A stretch of 64,000 nucleotides of DNA, taken from contig JAULJL010000003.1 of assembly GCA_030761205.1 (NCBI GenBank), forward strand, positions 2,728,001 to 2,792,000. Direction: 5' to 3'. Positions 11,063 through 23,517 of the stretch are shown here, in pieces. The first letter of the stretch is position 1. Each line of letters opens with the position of its first letter. This stretch comes from Fremontodendron californicum (lineage: Eukaryota; Streptophyta; Magnoliopsida; Malvales; Malvaceae). The translations under genes and the position numbers were made by a program. The notes under the pieces were generated by a model, which was given only the letters and a program-made list of their open reading frames with translations, was not told where the DNA came from and did not search any database.

Positions 11063-13091
11063 GTCAAAAAGTAAAAATAGGTGAAATTTATGTAATGTGT
11101 ACATCCTAGTGTAGACAACCTCAGGTTTGCTTCGTTGACTACATAGATATTTCTCAGTGAGAAGTAGTTTTGTCAGGGCGATGGAGTTGGTAAGGAACAT
11201 AGAGGGTTTTTTTTTTTTAAATATAAATCAAGATAAAAATGTTTGGTGATTTATTAGAGATTTGAAATTAAATTCGTCTTTTTATCGAGACAAACATACT
11301 CAAGTTCATTGTATTAGTAAAAATCCTTAAATTATGTTATTTAAAAAAAAAAAAACCTTATATATATTTTTTTACTTAAATAAACTCTTATCAAATCTTT
11401 ATTTCAAATAAAATATTGATTTATAGGGACTTATTTGATTACATGTTAAAATTGAAGATTTATTTTAGTACAAATTAAAGGTTAAGAGTTTGTTTTAATA
11501 TAATAAAAATATAAAAATTTATCTAAATAAAATGATAAAATTTAGGAATTTTTTTTTAATTTTATTGTTTTCACCTATTAATAACAATATGACTTGAATT
11601 TAAGACTGGTAGATGTTGAAATAGACAAATTTATCACTTGAAAAAACTTTTCAGTTTTCACCATTGGTGATTGAAATAAATTCTTCTTCAATTGATTCGG
11701 GGATATAGATTAATTCGGACAAAATTATCATACAAGACAAGTAGACAACAATATGAATTTTTTTTTTTTTTTTAGTTGTGACACATAATATTCCGGCTAA
11801 GACCGTGTTAACATCGCAAAATAGTATGAAAATTTTGCTTTATTTCAGTGAGTTCGGTTTTAATATATTGATTATAAATTTTTTAATTTTATAAACAATG
11901 TAAAAGTTTATCTCATATTATATTATTTTTTTTAATATATTTTAAGGATGTATATGGCATTTTTTTTAAATCTAACTGTAAAATTTAAAAATTTTAACGA
12001 AAGTAAATGATATAATTTCTCTACGTCAAAAGCATAAAAACTTGACTTTACATCTTGAAGTAATATAAAAACGGAGAAAAACAAAAGCAAGAAGAAACTG
12101 AAGGCAACAAAAAATGGTTGGAAAGCTTACAACAGTAACGTGATAAAAATAGGGGAAATGTGGAGCCAGACATATCTATATGCTTTATGCCAAGTGCTGC
12201 TAAAATATCGACATCCGGATTATAAATTTAAGGTATTGGGGAAAAAAGTATTCCCTCAATCACATTGAAAGAAGAGTCTTCCAATATGGAATAAAAAATT
12301 TAAGAATTTACAATAAACATATTTTGATAATGAATTTGTATTTTTAATAAGGTTGTTGGGTTAAATGAAAGAAAAAAAAAAGGACATTGGAACTAATTAC
12401 ATGTCATTTTCCTAGTCAAAGATTCGAGATTAAGACTGCATTTTCAGCAGAAAAATGATGAAATATACTTAATTCGATTTTCTTATACAACCTGATAATT
12501 AAGGTTGGTAAATGCCGCCATTGTAGGACGGCCTTGTTTGGAGGTTGTGTTCATTATTCAATGGTCCATCTCACCAAAAAAAAAAAAAAAATGGTCCATC
12601 CTTTCGTATTAAGGCAGCATGGGAATTAATCCAAGGATTCGGAGGATAGTTTTATCAAAGGGTTGGATTATTTGTCAGATTTTGAATAAATTTTTTTAAA
12701 TTTGGATCTATTTTTTAATTAGTAAAAAATATTTTAATATTAAAATATGAGCTTTTAACACTTAATAGGCCAAGACAAACTTTGGACAAAGATTTTGGAC
12801 AATCATCTAGATTTGATCCGACTCGTCTAGACTCATAAACAAATTTAATGGAAGATAGTTAGTTTTAATTAATTTTTTATCTAAATTGAGATATAATAAT
12901 TTTGTTTTTGATACACATGAGATGTGTTATTAAAGTCCTGATATTAATGTTTGATGTTTTGTGATTAGAAAATTGAATTTTATGAAATTGAATTTTATGC
13001 ATTGAATATTGAATATATACTAGCTTGAATCCTTGATGGTATAAAAAGCTCGAGGTGCAAACTTATAAATTATTATTATAACTAGTATTTA
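11063..13091. other. AT-rich intergenic sequence
   Basis: About 2 kb with homopolymer A/T runs. GGTCCATC flanks a poly-A run as a short direct repeat (about 12561 and 12592). No coding or RNA gene was recognised. Confidence 0.5.
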
Positions 13092-13940
13092 TCTATCTAT
13101 ACAATACTATATTTTTAACTACACAAACACCCCACAATTTGACATTTTTTTTTTGGTTTAGGTGGAAAGAAAAAAAAAAGAAAAAGGAAAAGAAAAAGGA
13201 AAAGGAAAGGAAAGAGGAAGAAAGGGAAAAAAAATATGATAAAAATTTGTTTGTTTATATTCGTGTTTTTTTTTTTGTTTGTTTAAAATAATATAAATTT
13301 TTACATGTAAATATATATATTTTGACACGTTTGTGTATTCATATAGTGTTCATGTTATTTTTCGTGTTGTGTTTTAATTATTTTTTCTATGCTGTGTTCG
13401 TGTCGTGTCTCAATTCATTTTATATTTTGTACATTTTTTCATTATGATTCAATTTAGAAAAAAAAATTGTGTGTTCATGTCGCATTTCAATTTATGACAT
13501 ATTTTGCATAATTTGTTATAGTGATTCAATTTAGAGAAATTTTATGTGTTCATGACGTGTTCGTGTTATTTTTTGTGTTTAAAATATTATAAATTGATAT
13601 AAATTTTTACATGATAATAATTCGTTTTATATAGATTTTGACATATTTGTGTATTCATGTCGTTTTCATGTTCTTTTTCGTGTCGTGTCGTATTTTAATT
13701 ATTTTCTCATGTTGTGTTTGTGTCGTATCTCAATTCATTCCATATTTTGCATAATTTGTCATAGTGATTCGATTTTAACTTTAAATTCATTTATTTACGA
13801 TATTAAAATATAAAAAATATTTAAATAAATAATTATTATTTAATATGATTTAACTTATATTTATTTATAATTATTAATTTAATTCAAAATTTGTAAATAT
13901 TTTAAAAAATCCCCCAGCGAAGCGGAGAAAAAATTCTAGT
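13092..13940 (+). mobile_element. Possible non-autonomous Helitron
   Basis: The left limit begins TCTATCTATACAATACTATA after an A. The right limit ends with a GC-containing near-hairpin (CCCCCAGCGAAGCGGAG) and CTAGT about ten bases later, matching the hairpin plus CTRRT rule for Helitron 3' ends. The interior has imperfect repeats around GTGTTCATGTCG and TTCGTGTTGTG (13320-13760). The base after CTAGT is A, not the expected T, which lowers confidence. There is no ORF. Confidence 0.35.
13163..13232 (+). repeat. Polypurine tract
   Basis: About 70 bases of almost pure A/G, with GAAAAAGGAAAAG-type units. It may be a decayed microsatellite. Confidence 0.7.
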
Positions 13941-15975
13941 ATATATTAATATGAGACTCACAATTTATAGGTGAGTTTCATAAATATATACAACAAACTA
14001 TACTATGAAATTATTAAATAGTATTAGTAAAATAAAAGATAAATTGTGGATATAATTAATAAAACATTAAAAAAAACAAATTAATATTTGTTATGTAACA
14101 TTTTAACTAGTAACTACAAATAATTATAAACACGTGGTATCCATGAGAATGAGATGGAGTAGTTTGGATTTTTTTGTTACAAAATAAATCGTAATTTGAT
14201 GATAAGAGAAAGGAACACAAGTACTGAGATTTAAATTTTAAATTTGTTGGATATCATATTTTAAAAATGATTGCAATAATCAATTGAGTTAAATTTTGAA
14301 TTTGTAGTTTTGATTTATTTATTAAGACTTGTCCACTCCCATTAAATTAAAATCAAGTACAAAAAGAAAATGAACAAAATAAATATAAATAAAACTTGAA
14401 TAGTTGCACTTTAAATTAGTAGGGAATTAAAAAAAAAATTTGGATCTTTTGTTTGTGAGATAAAATGTCTAGCACTAAAACTTTGAAACTGCCTCATTTT
14501 AAAGCATCAACTAAAAACCAACAAATATAGAAGTATTATATACTAAACAATACATGGCTTGAAAAACTAGAAAAAAGGTTATATTGTTGATGGCAATGTT
14601 CTTAAGTCTTAACCCATTCGTTACTTAAAAAACAAAATAAATAAAATATATATATCTTTAGCAAATTTGAATGCGATGGTGATTTTATATCTGCATGACA
14701 ATTGACAAAGGAAATTAACTGCAATTAAGCCAATTTTTTTAGTTTTCTTTATACATAATGTGGTGATAAATGGAAATACTTATATATATATATATTTTTT
14801 TTCCATTTGTGAAAAATAAATAAAAATAAAAGAAAAACGGTTTGTTTTTTTATATTTTTAATTTGAGTAAAACGACATGAAAGCGGTACGAAGAGGGATT
14901 CGCGGGGGTTACTGTCTGGTGGAATGGTAATGACAGATACCAACTTCAGCGGAAATTGACGTTGCAATGTTTGCATGCCATGGGGTTGATATCTCAACTG
15001 TTGGATCCTGTGGTTGATACCCCGACTTTTCATCTTTTTTTTTTTTTTTTCCAACTACTTCAAAATTTTTATTTCGTCATTTTCTCCAATTTATTTCACA
15101 TGTTCAAAGGAAAAAAAAAACTCAACTAATATATGCATAGATGATGGTGTTTTATGTTACAAAAGGTAAGCTAGAGGAAATGATCACTTTGATGACTCAA
15201 GAAACATGCAAGGATAAGCAAATAGTTAAGAGTGTCGATGTTGGTAGTTTAAGATACATTTCGATATTTAAATTAATAAATACGTAAAAAAAAAAATGAT
15301 AGTTGAAAAAAATAAAATAATCAAAATGTGATTTAAAGTTCAATGTTGTTATTTCACTCAAAAATTATGTATAACTGACGATGATTAAGACTTATTTTTT
15401 ATTTTATTTGTGAGCTCTTCTCGACTGTTAAAACATATTTGAACTTTTAATCCAGTTAATCACTAGATATAACATGTATAAAAAGTAAATATAGATGAAA
15501 AATAGATAGATTTAATAAGTAAACTCCTATCATCAAAAGAAAGTGAATTTAAATTTAAATTTAAATTTTATGGATAATTTATAAGATACGATACATCTGA
15601 TTTTGATTTTTAAAAAATAGATAATTTATTTATTCTTAATGTAAAAAAGGGTTAGTCTTAATAAATTATTAAAATAAAATACTAGTTAAATGAGTGAATG
15701 GTAAAAGGAAATGGGGGCAATATTGTAAATTGAAGAAACTGTCGGTCTCTTAACTGGGGTTACATAGACCCGAGATCCAGGTTAAGGTCCTTGTATACGG
15801 GACCCTCTCTCTCTGCCAAATCGAGCGTCGGTGACTCGGTCTGAGTTAACCACGAGTTAAACTTGTAGTTTTAAAGATAAACAATTTTAAAAATATTTAT
15901 ATTCTAATTTTCTCGTTATTATTATTTTAATTTTAAATTTTAATAGAGAGAATATATCTGAAAAGAGAGGAAGAT
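13941..15975. other. Intergenic sequence upstream of the NDL gene
   Basis: Mostly AT-rich. A short island of higher GC lies at about 14875-15030; it is open in frames on both strands but matches nothing I recognise. A second GC-richer patch at 15735-15860 lies a few hundred bases before the NDL start and may be promoter-proximal. Confidence 0.45.
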
Positions 15976-15979
15976 TTGG

Positions 15980-15987
15980 TATATAAG
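15980..15987 (+). promoter_or_regulatory. Candidate TATA box of the NDL gene
   Basis: TATATAAG lies about 60 bases before the NDL ATG and is followed by a (GA)n tract (about 16027-16042) that would fall in a short 5' leader. It is assigned by position only. Confidence 0.35.
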
Positions 15988-16047
15988 GCATGGAAGCCTA
16001 TTCTAAAAATGCGTCTTCATTTTGAGCGAGAGAGAGAGAGAGGGAAA

Positions 16048-19000
16048 ATGGCAGATTCTAGTGATTCGGTATCCATTGGTATGGAAACGATCTCTCTTGG
16101 TGGCAAGGTAACCTGCATTTCTATCTATCTTCTTGTTTGGTTACCGGGAAAATGTGGGAATGGAAGAGAAAAAGAAATGGAAAAAAAATGCTTTCCCTGT
16201 TAAAGCTTAAGGCACCTATCTGTCTTTTCTTTAGCTAAGCCGGATTTTTCTTCCAATGTTTATTCCTTCATTTTTCAGCTATAAAGCAGATATTTAAATT
16301 ATTCATTCCTTTTTATCACAGACAATTTTATTTACATTTTTGCTGCTATTATTTTTGGATGATCACATAATTTGTTCTTTATAGTCCATTGTTTAATGGC
16401 TTCTGATTTTTATTTTTTCATTTGGGAAGCACCCAGATAAATTACATAAATAAACTAAATTCGATGATGTTCTGAAACTTATAAATGTTCTTTTTTTTAC
16501 TTATTTGCTTCATGTGCTAGAAAAAAAAAATCTTAGACTAGTAATTTCGTTAGTTATATGTCAATTTCTTGTCAAATTAGGAGTTTGGATGATGCAGAAT
16601 ATGCCTAAATGAGCAAAATAGTTAGGTCTCTTAAAATAGTTCTGCTGCACATGCTAACTCTATCTAGTTAGAATATACTTTAGCTTGGGCTATGCTTGAA
16701 ACATTTCTCCTTTTAAAGTAAAAGAAACCCAAGTTAATTAGGCTTTCATTACCTAGCTAGATCATATGTTGTATTTTTTTTTTTTCAGGCAGGTTATTGT
16801 TAAACTTAAAGTCTAGGCATTATTTTGATTTGATGGTACTAATTTGTTTTGATTCCTTTGGTTGCTTTCCAGAAAGTTTGCTGAATGAATAACAATGCAT
16901 TGTAAAATCTATCTGCAGGAGTACCTTGTGAAGACTCGCCATGGTACGGTTTCTGTTGCTGTGTTTGGAGACCAAGATAAACCGGCTCTTATCACCTACC
17001 CTGATTTAGCTCTAAATCGTAAGTAATGCAGAAAACCTTATTGTACTGTCTATTTTCTTCAAGCTTCCCTCCTTATGACAAAATATGTGCTTCAGAGCCT
17101 AAAAAATTGATTTTGCTAACAATTTGGCTAAAAAGGGTCACTCTAGTTTGTTTTTATTTTTTTAATCTTTGAATAATGAATTTTCTCCTTAAACATAGAT
17201 ATTGTTTTAAATTGGAGACCTTCATTTGTGTTTTCATCATAATGCATGAGACTTTGAGGCTGTATTGCTTTTAATTTGAGCCAGAGTTTTACATGTTAGT
17301 GTAATATGTCTGAAGTTTGTAACATTATTTGTAAGATTTCCACTATGACCAAGATCCTTTCATCCGTGATACTTCCGGTTCCTAACCTTATAATTGTGTG
17401 AGACTGTGCAGATATCTCCTGTTTTCAAAGCTTGTTCTTTTGTCCAGAAGCTAGTTCCTTACTACTCCACAACTTTTGCATATATCATATAAGTCCTCCT
17501 GGGCATGAGGTCAGTTCTGTGCATGTTTTAATCTTGTATTTTCTATTTTAATCATCTTTTTTTTTTTTTTTTTTGGGTTGAATCCTATAATCACACCTTT
17601 CTTATCCGGGACTTTCTTCAAGAAATATTGCAGTTAGGAGCTGCCCCAATCGGTTCTGATGACCTTATGCCTTCCGTTGATGACTTGGCAGATCAGATTG
17701 TCGAGGTTCTGAACTTTTTTGGGTAATCATATAATTTCATAGTAACCTTATTTTCTTTCTCTTTCTAAAATGTCAGCTGATTAGAAATTTACTTTACTGT
17801 AATCTCTTCTGCTCTAGACATTCTTTAACACATTTTATTTTGTCATGATGCTGGTAACTGTTGTAGGTTGTCTGAAAATGATGTAAATTGATGCACCTAC
17901 CTACTACCCTTGTATAATTTATTATGCTGCTGTTTTCTTTATCTATCATCATTAATTATTTATATGGAAAAGAATAAAGGCAAGCAAGCTAATATTCCTT
18001 ATCCTTTAACTCTTTCCTTCTTTTTCGGTTTTAACCGCAGGCTTGGTGCTGTAATGTGTATGGGGGTTACAGCTGGAGCATATATTCTTACCCTATTTGC
18101 TGTAATAAGACAACTACCTTGGCAGAGTACACAGTTTTATTTTATTTTTTCATTTTCAAATAAATATCTAATTAAATGTATTTATTTGTCGTAATAGATG
18201 AAATACAGGCAACGTGTCCTGGGGTTAATACTTGTTTCACCCGTCTGCAGAGCACCCTCATGGACAGAATGGTTGTTAAATAAGGTTCCTTTTCTGGGCC
18301 TTTTATTTTCTCTTAGGGGCTAAATGATTATGTGCTTAGATGGATTGTCATATTATTTCAGGTGATGTCAAATTTACTTTATTTCTATGGCATGTGTGGA
18401 GTGGTGAAGGAGTTATTGCTTAAGCGGTATTTCAGTAAGGTATTTTTCTGCTTCAAAATTATGCCATTTATTGCTTTGTGTCTAGAGTTGGACTAGTTTA
18501 GTTATGGGTTTCTGAATGACAATGGCAGGAAGTTCGTGGTAGTGTTCAAGAACCAGAATCAGATATAGTTCAGGCATGCAGAAGGGTTAGTTCTTCAGCT
18601 CCTTATATTTTGCCTCTTATTTACTATTCGATTGACTTATAATGAAATATAATTAGTTTGTCTCATGGCATTTTTCTGACTCAAATCGTGTTCTTTCCCT
18701 GCAGTTTCTAGACGAAAGGCAGAGTATAAATGTATGGCAATTCCTTGAAGCAATGAATGGGTAAGCATGTCTCCATGATAGATAGGTAGACTAGGTTTCT
18801 TTTTTAAGGTGTTCTTCAAACAGGTTTCAAATGGTTGGCTTCCTTATCACCTTTACCAGGGGAAAAGAAAAAAAGAAAAAAATTTCAATGCATGCATGCA
18901 GTTACTGCTTTTGAATCAGCTTAAAAGTCATATTCAATATCTTTCAGGAGACCTGACCTTAGCGACGGATTAAGGAAACTCCATTGCCGTTCGCTAATAT

Positions 19001-19405
19001 TTGTTGGGGAGAACTCTCCATTCCATTATGAGGCTCTCCACATGACATCGAAATTAGATCGAAGATATAGTGCCTTAGTGGAGGTATGCAAACAGTCGAT
19101 TTTCTAACCTTGTTATAAAATCTTATATCGAGCTTTCAAAATCTTATGGCACTAAACTAACTACCTGGAAATGCAAGAACCTACAGGTTCAGGCATGTGG
19201 ATCAATGGTGACAGAGGAGCAGCCCCATGCAATGTTGATACCAATAGAGTACTTTCTTATGGGATACGGCTTATACAGGCCAATTCTAAGTGTTAGCCCG
19301 AGAAGCCCTTTGAGTCCATCTTGCATCTCCCCGGAGCTTCTTTCACCGGAAAGCATGGGCTTGAAGTTGAAACCGATTAAAACCCGGATTTCTTATGAAG
19401 TTTGA
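16048..19405 (+). CDS. NDL: NDL protein (N-MYC downregulated-like), 11 exons
   Basis: Exons are 16048-16107, 16919-17018, 17412-17509, 17634-17722, 18041-18101, 18198-18284, 18362-18439, 18529-18585, 18705-18760, 18948-19083 and 19187-19405. All junctions are GT-AG and the frame closes to 346 residues, the usual NDL length. The protein starts MADSSDSVSIGMETISLGGK and has the NDR alpha/beta-hydrolase fold: KTRHGTVSVAVFGD, ALITYPDLALNH, the GAVMCMGVTAGAYILTLFA nucleophile-elbow region (nucleophile not canonical, as expected for this non-enzymatic family), RVLGLILVSP, LIFVGENSPFHYEA, and a Ser/Pro-rich tail SVSPRSPLSPS. In Arabidopsis, NDL proteins bind the G-protein beta-gamma dimer and modulate auxin transport; the same role here is inferred. 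The start is the first ATG after the GA-rich leader. Confidence 0.93.
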
Positions 19406-19950
19406 GAGAAGATGAAAGAGAAAGGGCAAGATCACCTTTTTGTAATCTATATATAAGGTGTTTTGTAAGCATTACTAGGGTTGTAGATAGAGAAGAAGTA
19501 CAGACAGAAGAGAAAAAGGAGATATTGTCAATTCTTTTATTTGTAACCATAAATTTTAGCTGAGGTGAAGTCATCTGTAAATCATCGGAATAATTATTTA
19601 CAAGAGAAACGCCAATAATGAGTAATAATAACAATGAGTGGATGGTGAATTTACACTATCCATTTTCTATTTCTTGTGTCTGTTTTTGTACAAAACATCT
19701 AACTAGAGATCTATGATAATTTATTTAATGACACTAGCCAAGCATTTGAGGTTTTCATGATCCAATGAACCACTCTCTGTCGTTTTCACTTTCCAGGAAA
19801 AAGTTAAAAAGGAAAAAAAAAAAACCATTAGAGCAGAAGCTGTCACTGAAATAGTCATCTTTGTCATTACCAACTTTCCAGGAAAATGATTTGATTCCCA
19901 TCAGATGATTTTTTTTTTTTCTAAAGTGAATCCAAATAGTATTAACCTTT
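19406..19950. other. NDL 3' flank
   Basis: The probable NDL 3' untranslated region runs to about 19560-19640. After that only low-complexity sequence with A-runs (19810-19825) and T-runs is seen. Confidence 0.45.
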
Positions 19951-20500
19951 TTATGATTGAAAATAAGAGTAAAAAGTTATCTTCAATGAAGATCTTGTTG
20001 ACCCATCGTTCCATTCATGAATATTTGCTCTGATAAGCTCTAGATTTCTGCAAATCAGCTCCCATACTGGAAAATTCTTTCTTGGCATCAGAAAATCATC
20101 TTCTCCAAGCTTCAAACCCGGGCAAGAATCAGCAGTTCGGTCACCAGATAGATAAACCTTTTCTTCCCGATTGGCATAAACAGAGGCTTCAATCCTTTCC
20201 ATGATCAGACCCTATTCAACAATGACAACAACAAACCTGTTTATACGCATATTTTCTACAATTTATTGCATACTAAATGTATAAATGTTGGTCATAATAT
20301 TTTGTACTTAAAGATTTGTAATAATAGAAAATGGGGTTTTTATTAATCACCTTGCACATGTTAGGAAGGGCAGATATTGCAGCCATGAGAAATGATTCAG
20401 AATCATGGTAAGGAGAGATTCTAAGCCTGCCTTTTCCATCGACATAACTAGGGTTCGTGTTGATTTCCGAGAAACAATCCAATAGTCCATGATTCTTCAA
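19951..20500 (-). pseudogene. Unrecognised two-exon coding fragment
   Basis: On the minus strand a frame opens near 20500, without an ATG, reading KNHGLLDCFSEINTNPSYVD and then SPYHDSESFLMAAISALPN. It reaches a good donor (CAAG|GTGATT) after 20351. It rejoins in frame at 20211 (TAG|GGTCTGATC) and continues ASVYANREEKVYLSGDRTAD, LKLGEDDFLMPRKNFPVWEL and NLELIRANIHEWNDGS, to a stop at 19951. The composition and splice junction look like genuine coding sequence, but I do not recognise the family. No start codon or upstream exon is visible, and part of the first exon is duplicated upstream at 20536-20574. It is best read as a gene remnant. It could instead be the 3' end of an unrecognised gene. 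Confidence 0.45.
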
Positions 20501-20574
20501 GATTGTTCAAGATGAAGAAAACATTTAGTCATTTACCATGAGAAATGATCAAAATCATGGTAAGGAGAGATTCT
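20383..20574. repeat. Direct duplication of about 40 bp, two copies
   Basis: Copies lie at 20383-20422 and 20536-20574. Both contain CCATGAGAAATGAT, then a short variable spot, then AATCATGGTAAGGAGAGATT. The first copy lies inside the exon-like part of the unrecognised fragment. Confidence 0.75.
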
Positions 20575-20968
20575 TATGCCAATCGTTTATATGTCAAACA
20601 AAATACAAGTTCTGGATTAAGTTAAGCCCGACAAAGTTTGATCTGCCAGCCCACATTAGTTGTACTTTTTCTTTAAGTACCTTTGGGCTTTGACTATGGT
20701 TAAGAAGTTTCCATGAAAGCAATGGCCCAGGAAAATATGCATTTCAGGGCTTGAAACTGCATTGATTTGACTTTTGAGCCTTTAGCTAGGCCCAGAGTGA
20801 AATGCTCAATTGGGAACGACACTCAGTTTCTAAAGTCCAGATATCATTGTTTTATTACCTCCAATTGTTGGGTTATACTCCATGAAAAACTGAGATTGAA
20901 TTCTAATTTCTGGTACAACTTTTTACTACGAAGGTTCACAAAGTTATCTGATAAGTGCTTCATCACAC

Positions 20969-21013
<45 letters not shown>

Positions 21014-21775
21014 CCCTATATTTGGGGCTCGGAATTTCTCGTTCAACAGTATTGAAAAAGAGATTGGAATCGTGAAGGGTCACAAACATGAATTATTATG
21101 ATTGAGAGGGAAAAAAGAGAGAGCAAGATATGCTTATCCCCACTCTTTAATTTTCTTGATTTCCCTTATCAAATGTGATAGCATCACGTAAAAGAAAATT
21201 TATGGATTTGATCTAATTTTTGAACAGAGAAATTCATGACAGCCTTATTTCTGCTATGATATATATAAAGAATAGTAAGTGGCTAAGATCAAGATGGGTT
21301 TGAGGTACAAATTAATTGAAGAGAAGAAATATATCTTAATGGGGTTTCTTTCTTAGTCACATGTCCTTTGAAGTTGCTCACGTATTTGATCATTGCTAGC
21401 TCTTGCCGTTGAACTAAGGGTTGACATTGAAGCTACATGAAAAAGTGTTTGCACCAAATTGTTCACCTACTTTCTGCTCTTTCAACCATGACCCATTATC
21501 TCTCTTCTAAAATTTCTTTCTCTCTCACTTCATTTTCAACCAAACCATGCATATCATCCATGAAATATAGTATATACAGACAATTACAGGTCCAAGTTTT
21601 CTCACTTCCCACTAACTATTTAGCAATGATAGATTGATAGTTGAAATTTCGTAATCCCAGAAAAGCTCAATGGTCAACCCTCTCTGTCATCAAACCGTCA
21701 GACTTATTATATATGTGTGGAGCTGATGAAAATGTAATACTATGTGCACTGAAAATTCAGGTGAAAATTTAAAGT

Positions 21776-21806
<31 letters not shown>

Positions 21807-22054
21807 GACCTGTTCATGGGTTAGATCAGATTGGATCGTGGTCCGGATTTTTTTCACATTATCTAGACCCGGCCCGTCGATCCGTCGACCCGTATTATTG
21901 TTTATTTAATATTAAAAATATTAAAAATTTATTTTTATATTAATATTTTTATATTTTTATAATTAAATTTAAATACAAAATTAATTTTTTATTATTTAAA
22001 CAGTGATTCGGACTAAATTGAGTCTGTCAAATCGAGCGGACAATCTGATCTATA

Positions 22055-22097
<43 letters not shown>

Positions 22098-22241
22098 TTG
22101 TTTCCTGATCAAAACCATCATCAGAAATGACTCAAATATTGCTTCCATTCAGCCCAAGCTAATTAAAAGGACAGCATTTCATATTCAGGAGAAAATTTCA
22201 GTTACTTGTCAAGGATTAATATCTGTGAACTTATAGGGGAG
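20575..22241. other. Intergenic sequence with AT microsatellites and a hAT-like remnant
   Basis: An (AT)n tract lies at about 20973-21010. Weak short frames (20767-21075, 21437-21637) match nothing. Two further (AT)n tracts at about 21781-21803 and 22053-22094 bracket the hAT-like remnant annotated separately. Confidence 0.5.
21806..22052. mobile_element. hAT-like remnant between two AT microsatellites
   Basis: The left end reads TAGACCTGTTCATGGG, a common terminus of plant hAT-type non-autonomous elements. It is followed by GATCAGATTGGATCGTGG and GACCCGGCCCGTCGATCC motifs, an AT-rich core, then degraded motifs (GATTCGGACTAAATTGAG, CAAATCGAGCGGAC). A clean right terminus is missing. (AT)n tracts on both sides mask any duplication. 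Confidence 0.4.
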
Positions 22242-22562
22242 TTTTAAGGTAAGCTATTTAGGGTGAGCTTAAAATAGATTTCATTATATATAAATATGAT
22301 AAAATTATATATAAACATGATAAATTACATAAAGTTGTCATGTATTTATGTAATTTTTTTTTTTATATATAAACATAACAAATTACATATAAATATGATA
22401 AATTATATATAAACATGATAAATATGTCATATATTTATGTATTTTTTTTACATATGTAATTTTTTTTACATATAAATATGACACAAATTACATATAAAAA
22501 TAACAAATTACATATATAATAAAACTTATCCAAAAAATTATTTTAAAGAACTTTCCTTAAAA
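22242..22562. mobile_element. MITE candidate with TTTTAAGG termini
   Basis: The left end reads TTTTAAGGTAAGCTATTTA. The right end, on the minus strand, reads TTTTAAGGAAAGTTCTTTAA. The interior is nearly self-complementary: ATATATAAACATGATAAAT units on the left and ACATATAAATATGACA-type units on the right around a central TTATGTA. It is about 321 bp without an ORF. No unambiguous target-site duplication was found. Confidence 0.5.
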
Positions 22563-22917
22563 TTTTCAGAACTTATACAAGCATAGAAGGATGACCCTTG
22601 TCAACGGATGTTAAATTATATGTAAATTAATTACATGTATGTATGTTGAAAAGAGACAGCTAAAAAGAGTGGGATTTTTTAATTCTTGTTGTCCTTAATC
22701 CTTAATTTATTAGTTAGAAAGTCTATCTATGAAACAAATAGAAGTGGATGGTTTTTTTTAATCATTTATATATGAGACAAAATAATAAACATTTGAGAGA
22801 TTAAAATAATATCCCATTAATAAAAAGAAAAGAAAAGAAAATCCAACTTCCCCAAAATCCAGACTAACCAGAGTTCCAAAGAGAATCTTAAATTCTTAAC
22901 CAACTTCAATCTTCTTC
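22563..22917. other. 3' flank of the PYL gene
   Basis: The probable 3' untranslated region of the minus-strand PYL gene occupies the part nearest 22917. Otherwise it is AT-rich without features. Confidence 0.4.
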
Positions 22918-23517
22918 TCAATCATGTCCATGAAGAGAACCCATTGCCACAACCCCAAGTTCCTGCAGATTCAACTTCACAACTGTATCCACAAACATTT
23001 TTGTATCTTCCCCAGTGTTCCCTTCTGGTATATCCACTATATAAGACTCTAAAACAATGGTGTAAACTTTCCCTTCCTTATGAAACTCATTGACCGAAGT
23101 GACTGACCTGTAGTTTCTCAGCCTATGCTCTCCTCCAACAACCTTAAAGCTTAATATATGCTTTTCATCATCCAAAATCTCTAGTCTTTCAGTACTTGTT
23201 GAAGCTGGAAGACCTGAAACGACGGTGACTTCTCTAATGCTTCCAACGCTGCCATCACCGGTCATGTTACAGCTCTTGATGAAGTGTTTGTATTTTTGTG
23301 GGTTTTCGAAGCTTCGAACGAAAGGCCACACGGCTTGAGCTGGGGCGTCGATGCGCTGCGTTATTAACGATGTGCATGTGTTGGGTGTCTCAAATTTATT
23401 ATGGTATGTGTCAATGAGAGGCTTCAGCTCTGCATATTCTTCTTGGGTTAGGCCCTGAGGGAGCGTTTGGCTTGAGTCCATGGCCGGCGTCTCCAAGCTG
23501 AGCATCGGTTTCAGCAC
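22918..23517 (-). CDS. PYL2: PYR/PYL/RCAR abscisic-acid receptor, PYL2 type
   Basis: A single intact exon of 199 codons. It is a START/Bet v 1-fold soluble ABA receptor that, when ABA-bound, inhibits clade A PP2C phosphatases in cytosol and nucleus. The signature parts are present: the ligand-binding lysine in KHFIKSC (residue 81), the gate SGLPA (101-105), the latch HRL (131-133), NYRSVTSVNEF, and the C-terminal helix with EDTKMFVDTVVKLNLQELGV. The TCTSLITQRI and VDIPEGNTGEDTKMFVDT segments are closest, from memory, to PYL2 and the dimeric PYR1/PYL1-3 group. Two in-frame ATGs are possible: residue 1 (MLKPM) or residue 13 (MDSSQT); either leaves the fold complete. No intron is needed. Confidence 0.94.
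   Translation of the reverse strand: MLKPMLSLETPAMDSSQTLPQGLTQEEYAELKPLIDTYHNKFETPNTCTSLITQRIDAPAQAVWPFVRSFENPQKYKHFIKSCNMTGDGSVGSIREVTVVSGLPASTSTERLEILDDEKHILSFKVVGGEHRLRNYRSVTSVNEFHKEGKVYTIVLESYIVDIPEGNTGEDTKMFVDTVVKLNLQELGVVAMGSLHGHD

Noticed and set aside
15976..16203. 75-codon ORF starting MVYKAWKPILKM as the NDL first exon
   Set aside because: The ATG at 16048 with a donor at 16108 gives the family-typical N terminus; the longer frame reads into the intron.
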